A DNA stretch of 64,000 nucleotides, taken from the NCBI GenBank assembly GCA_021613375.1, contig CM038716.1, positions 17,863,524 through 17,927,523 of the forward strand, in the 5' to 3' direction. The stretch's first letter is position 1. Every line of letters begins with the position of its first letter. A program made the translations under genes and the position numbers. This document shows, piece by piece, positions 62,773 through 64,000 of this stretch. The DNA comes from Megaleporinus macrocephalus. Lineage: Eukaryota; Chordata; Actinopteri; Characiformes; Anostomidae. The notes under the pieces are model-generated. The model did no database searches and was not told where the DNA came from. It worked only from the letters and a program-made list of their open reading frames with translations.

Positions 62773-62877
62773 CTACTGTGTCGCAAGCTTCCTGATGCTC
62801 ATGATCAGCCTCTTGCTGTACTCCTTATGGTCCACTGGTTTAGCTTCCACCACAGTCACCTTAATGCGAGACTCATC
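62773..62877 (-). CDS. rpa1: Replication protein A 70-kDa subunit, last coding exon
   Basis: Read on the - strand, the exon starts after a CTCTCTAG acceptor (62878 onward) and encodes 34 residues plus TAG: it begins [16 protein letters not shown] and ends MSIRKLATQ. The end of vertebrate RPA1 reads DESRIK.TV...KPVD..EY..RL.MSIR, so the match is specific despite its shortness. RPA1 binds single-stranded DNA in replication, repair and recombination, and this tail closes the DNA-binding domain that forms the heterotrimer core (family knowledge). The preceding exon is not in the window. The gene converges on rtn4rl1, as in human. Confidence 0.9.
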   Translation of the reverse strand, partial: DESRIKVTVVEAKPVDHKEYSKRLIMSIRKLATQ

Positions 62878-64000
62878 CTAGAGAGACGGTGAGAGAATAA
62901 CAAACAAACCATCAATCCATATTTCAGAACCAGAAAACATCCACACAGCACAATAAGAGACAAACAAAAAAACAAACAAACAAAAAAAAAACGGTAGCAC
63001 TTCCCCCGCAGATTTAACATGATAAACTCAGCATGAGCTGAGCAGGAGATGTGCAGTTCCCTGAGGAGTGCAGAGAAAGGTGCCAGGCTGAAAAGGCAAA
63101 GTTAGCTGTTGAAGCTAACAAAAGTCTTGATTGCTCCCACAATTCTTTTAAACATCTGGCTTTAAAAGAATTGGAGGGGGGGGAACTAACAAAAACAAAC
63201 AAACAAACAAAACAAAAAAGAAGCTTACAGAGGCACCTCAAGGTGTGAAACCTCCCTGACAAGGAACTGATTCAATACCTTTTGCTTTATGTGGACTGCT
63301 CCCCCACCCCCGCCATTTGTAATGCTGTTTATTATTGGGTGTTTCATTTCTTTTCTTTTGTATTGGGGGGACAGTGTTTTGTTGACCCAGGCCTTAAATA
63401 TTGTGGCAGTGTATTTTGATAACAAAAAGACACTGATTTAAGCTACGAACATCAATACAAATGAAACCGAAAACCATACAAACACTTGAAACAGACAAAC
63501 CATGCTGTTAGAAATTTAATTTTCATTCAGCAGAGTGTCTGTTTTGACTATTTACCCTCTCCTCTATGATAAAGGATGACTGTAAAGCTGTCTTGCTGTT
63601 TCGCTCTGCGTCACAAGCATATAACCTGGGCCAGCCAATTTAACCATTGTTATTTGTAGGAGTCGTCACAACATTCATGTCGATATACCACAAATGCACA
63701 CAAACTCCACAAAAAATAAATAAATAAAAAAAACTGAGTGAGAATAAACCCCTCGCTGTGTAGTTCTGCGCTAACCTGGTCCAGTTTGTCATTAAAAATG
63801 GATGAAACTAGTGGTCTCTTGGGATCTCCATAGGTCTGACACCAGTCCACTTGCAGCGCCTTTCGCACCTGTGCTCAGTTGCATCAGGGCCTGATTTTCA
63901 AGCAAGCTGAGGATCTATAGCTTTTCACTTCTTACTGTTCATGATATTCAGAAAATACAGCAATGGCTGGCGGTTGTAGGAGTAAGTGCGATTGTCTTGG
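62878..64000 (-). other. rpa1: rpa1 intron (continues beyond the window)
   Basis: No part of this stretch encodes the RPA1 residues expected just before the last exon. A-rich and G-rich short runs (62960-62992, 63175-63225) are present. A - strand open stretch at 63776-63868, bounded by AG before GTGCGAAAG and by GTTAGC after CTGGACCAG, looks exon-like, but its protein is not RPA1 and matches no family I know. Confidence 0.6.

Overview
The window reads as teleost fish nuclear DNA, probably from an otophysan-type genome rich in Tc1/mariner elements. The signs are spliced vertebrate genes, about 60% A+T noncoding sequence, many decayed Tc1-like and hAT-like DNA transposons, antisense LINE fragments and long microsatellites. 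There is no bacterial gene structure, CRISPR array or operon. Species cannot be fixed from the sequence alone.

Only two protein-coding genes are supportable, and they sit at the two ends facing each other. At the left (+ strand) are the last two coding exons of a Nogo-receptor family gene, best matched to rtn4rl1 (NgR3): 4238-4689 and 4806-5792, split by a 116-bp intron. The region before 4238 is the preceding intron, and the exon carrying the start codon is not identified. At the right (- strand) is the last coding exon of rpa1 (replication protein A 70-kDa subunit), 62773-62877, with its 3' UTR below it and an intron above it running off the window. The same two genes are tail-to-tail neighbours on human 17p13.3. 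The window is therefore a syntenic block with a roughly 56-kb space between two convergent 3' ends.

That space holds no convincing further gene. It contains: (i) four decayed LINE reverse-transcriptase fragments, all on the - strand (9.85-11.0, 17.45-18.46, 19.99-20.8 and 28.8-30.06 kb); (ii) at least eight Tc1/mariner-like elements or relics, the best bounded being 37410-38621 and 58295-59892; (iii) hAT-like and other inverted-repeat elements (7.1, 11.4, 47.3 and 53.5 kb, and 57744-60027 which carries the 58.3-kb Tc1 inside it); (iv) two degenerate tandem arrays (about 41.0-42.2 kb, and 33.0-34.1 kb, the latter interrupted by a tRNA-Arg(CCU)-like sequence); (v) simple repeats; and (vi) low-repeat blocks (15.4-16.0, 26.7-27.6, 35.5-36.0, 39.2-40.9, 42.4-43.6, 47.5-48.7, 50.4-53.4, 61.0-61.9 kb) that are the likeliest places for regulatory DNA of the flanking genes.

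The most unusual non-gene structures are three. One is an inverted duplication (57217-57440 against 61508-61762) in which both copies keep a near-perfect palindromic RFX-type X-box. One is a perfect 23-bp-arm hairpin with TAAT cores at 27200-27259. One is the 100-bp-class tandem array at 41-42 kb. I did not find a new biological system. These are the observations most worth testing.
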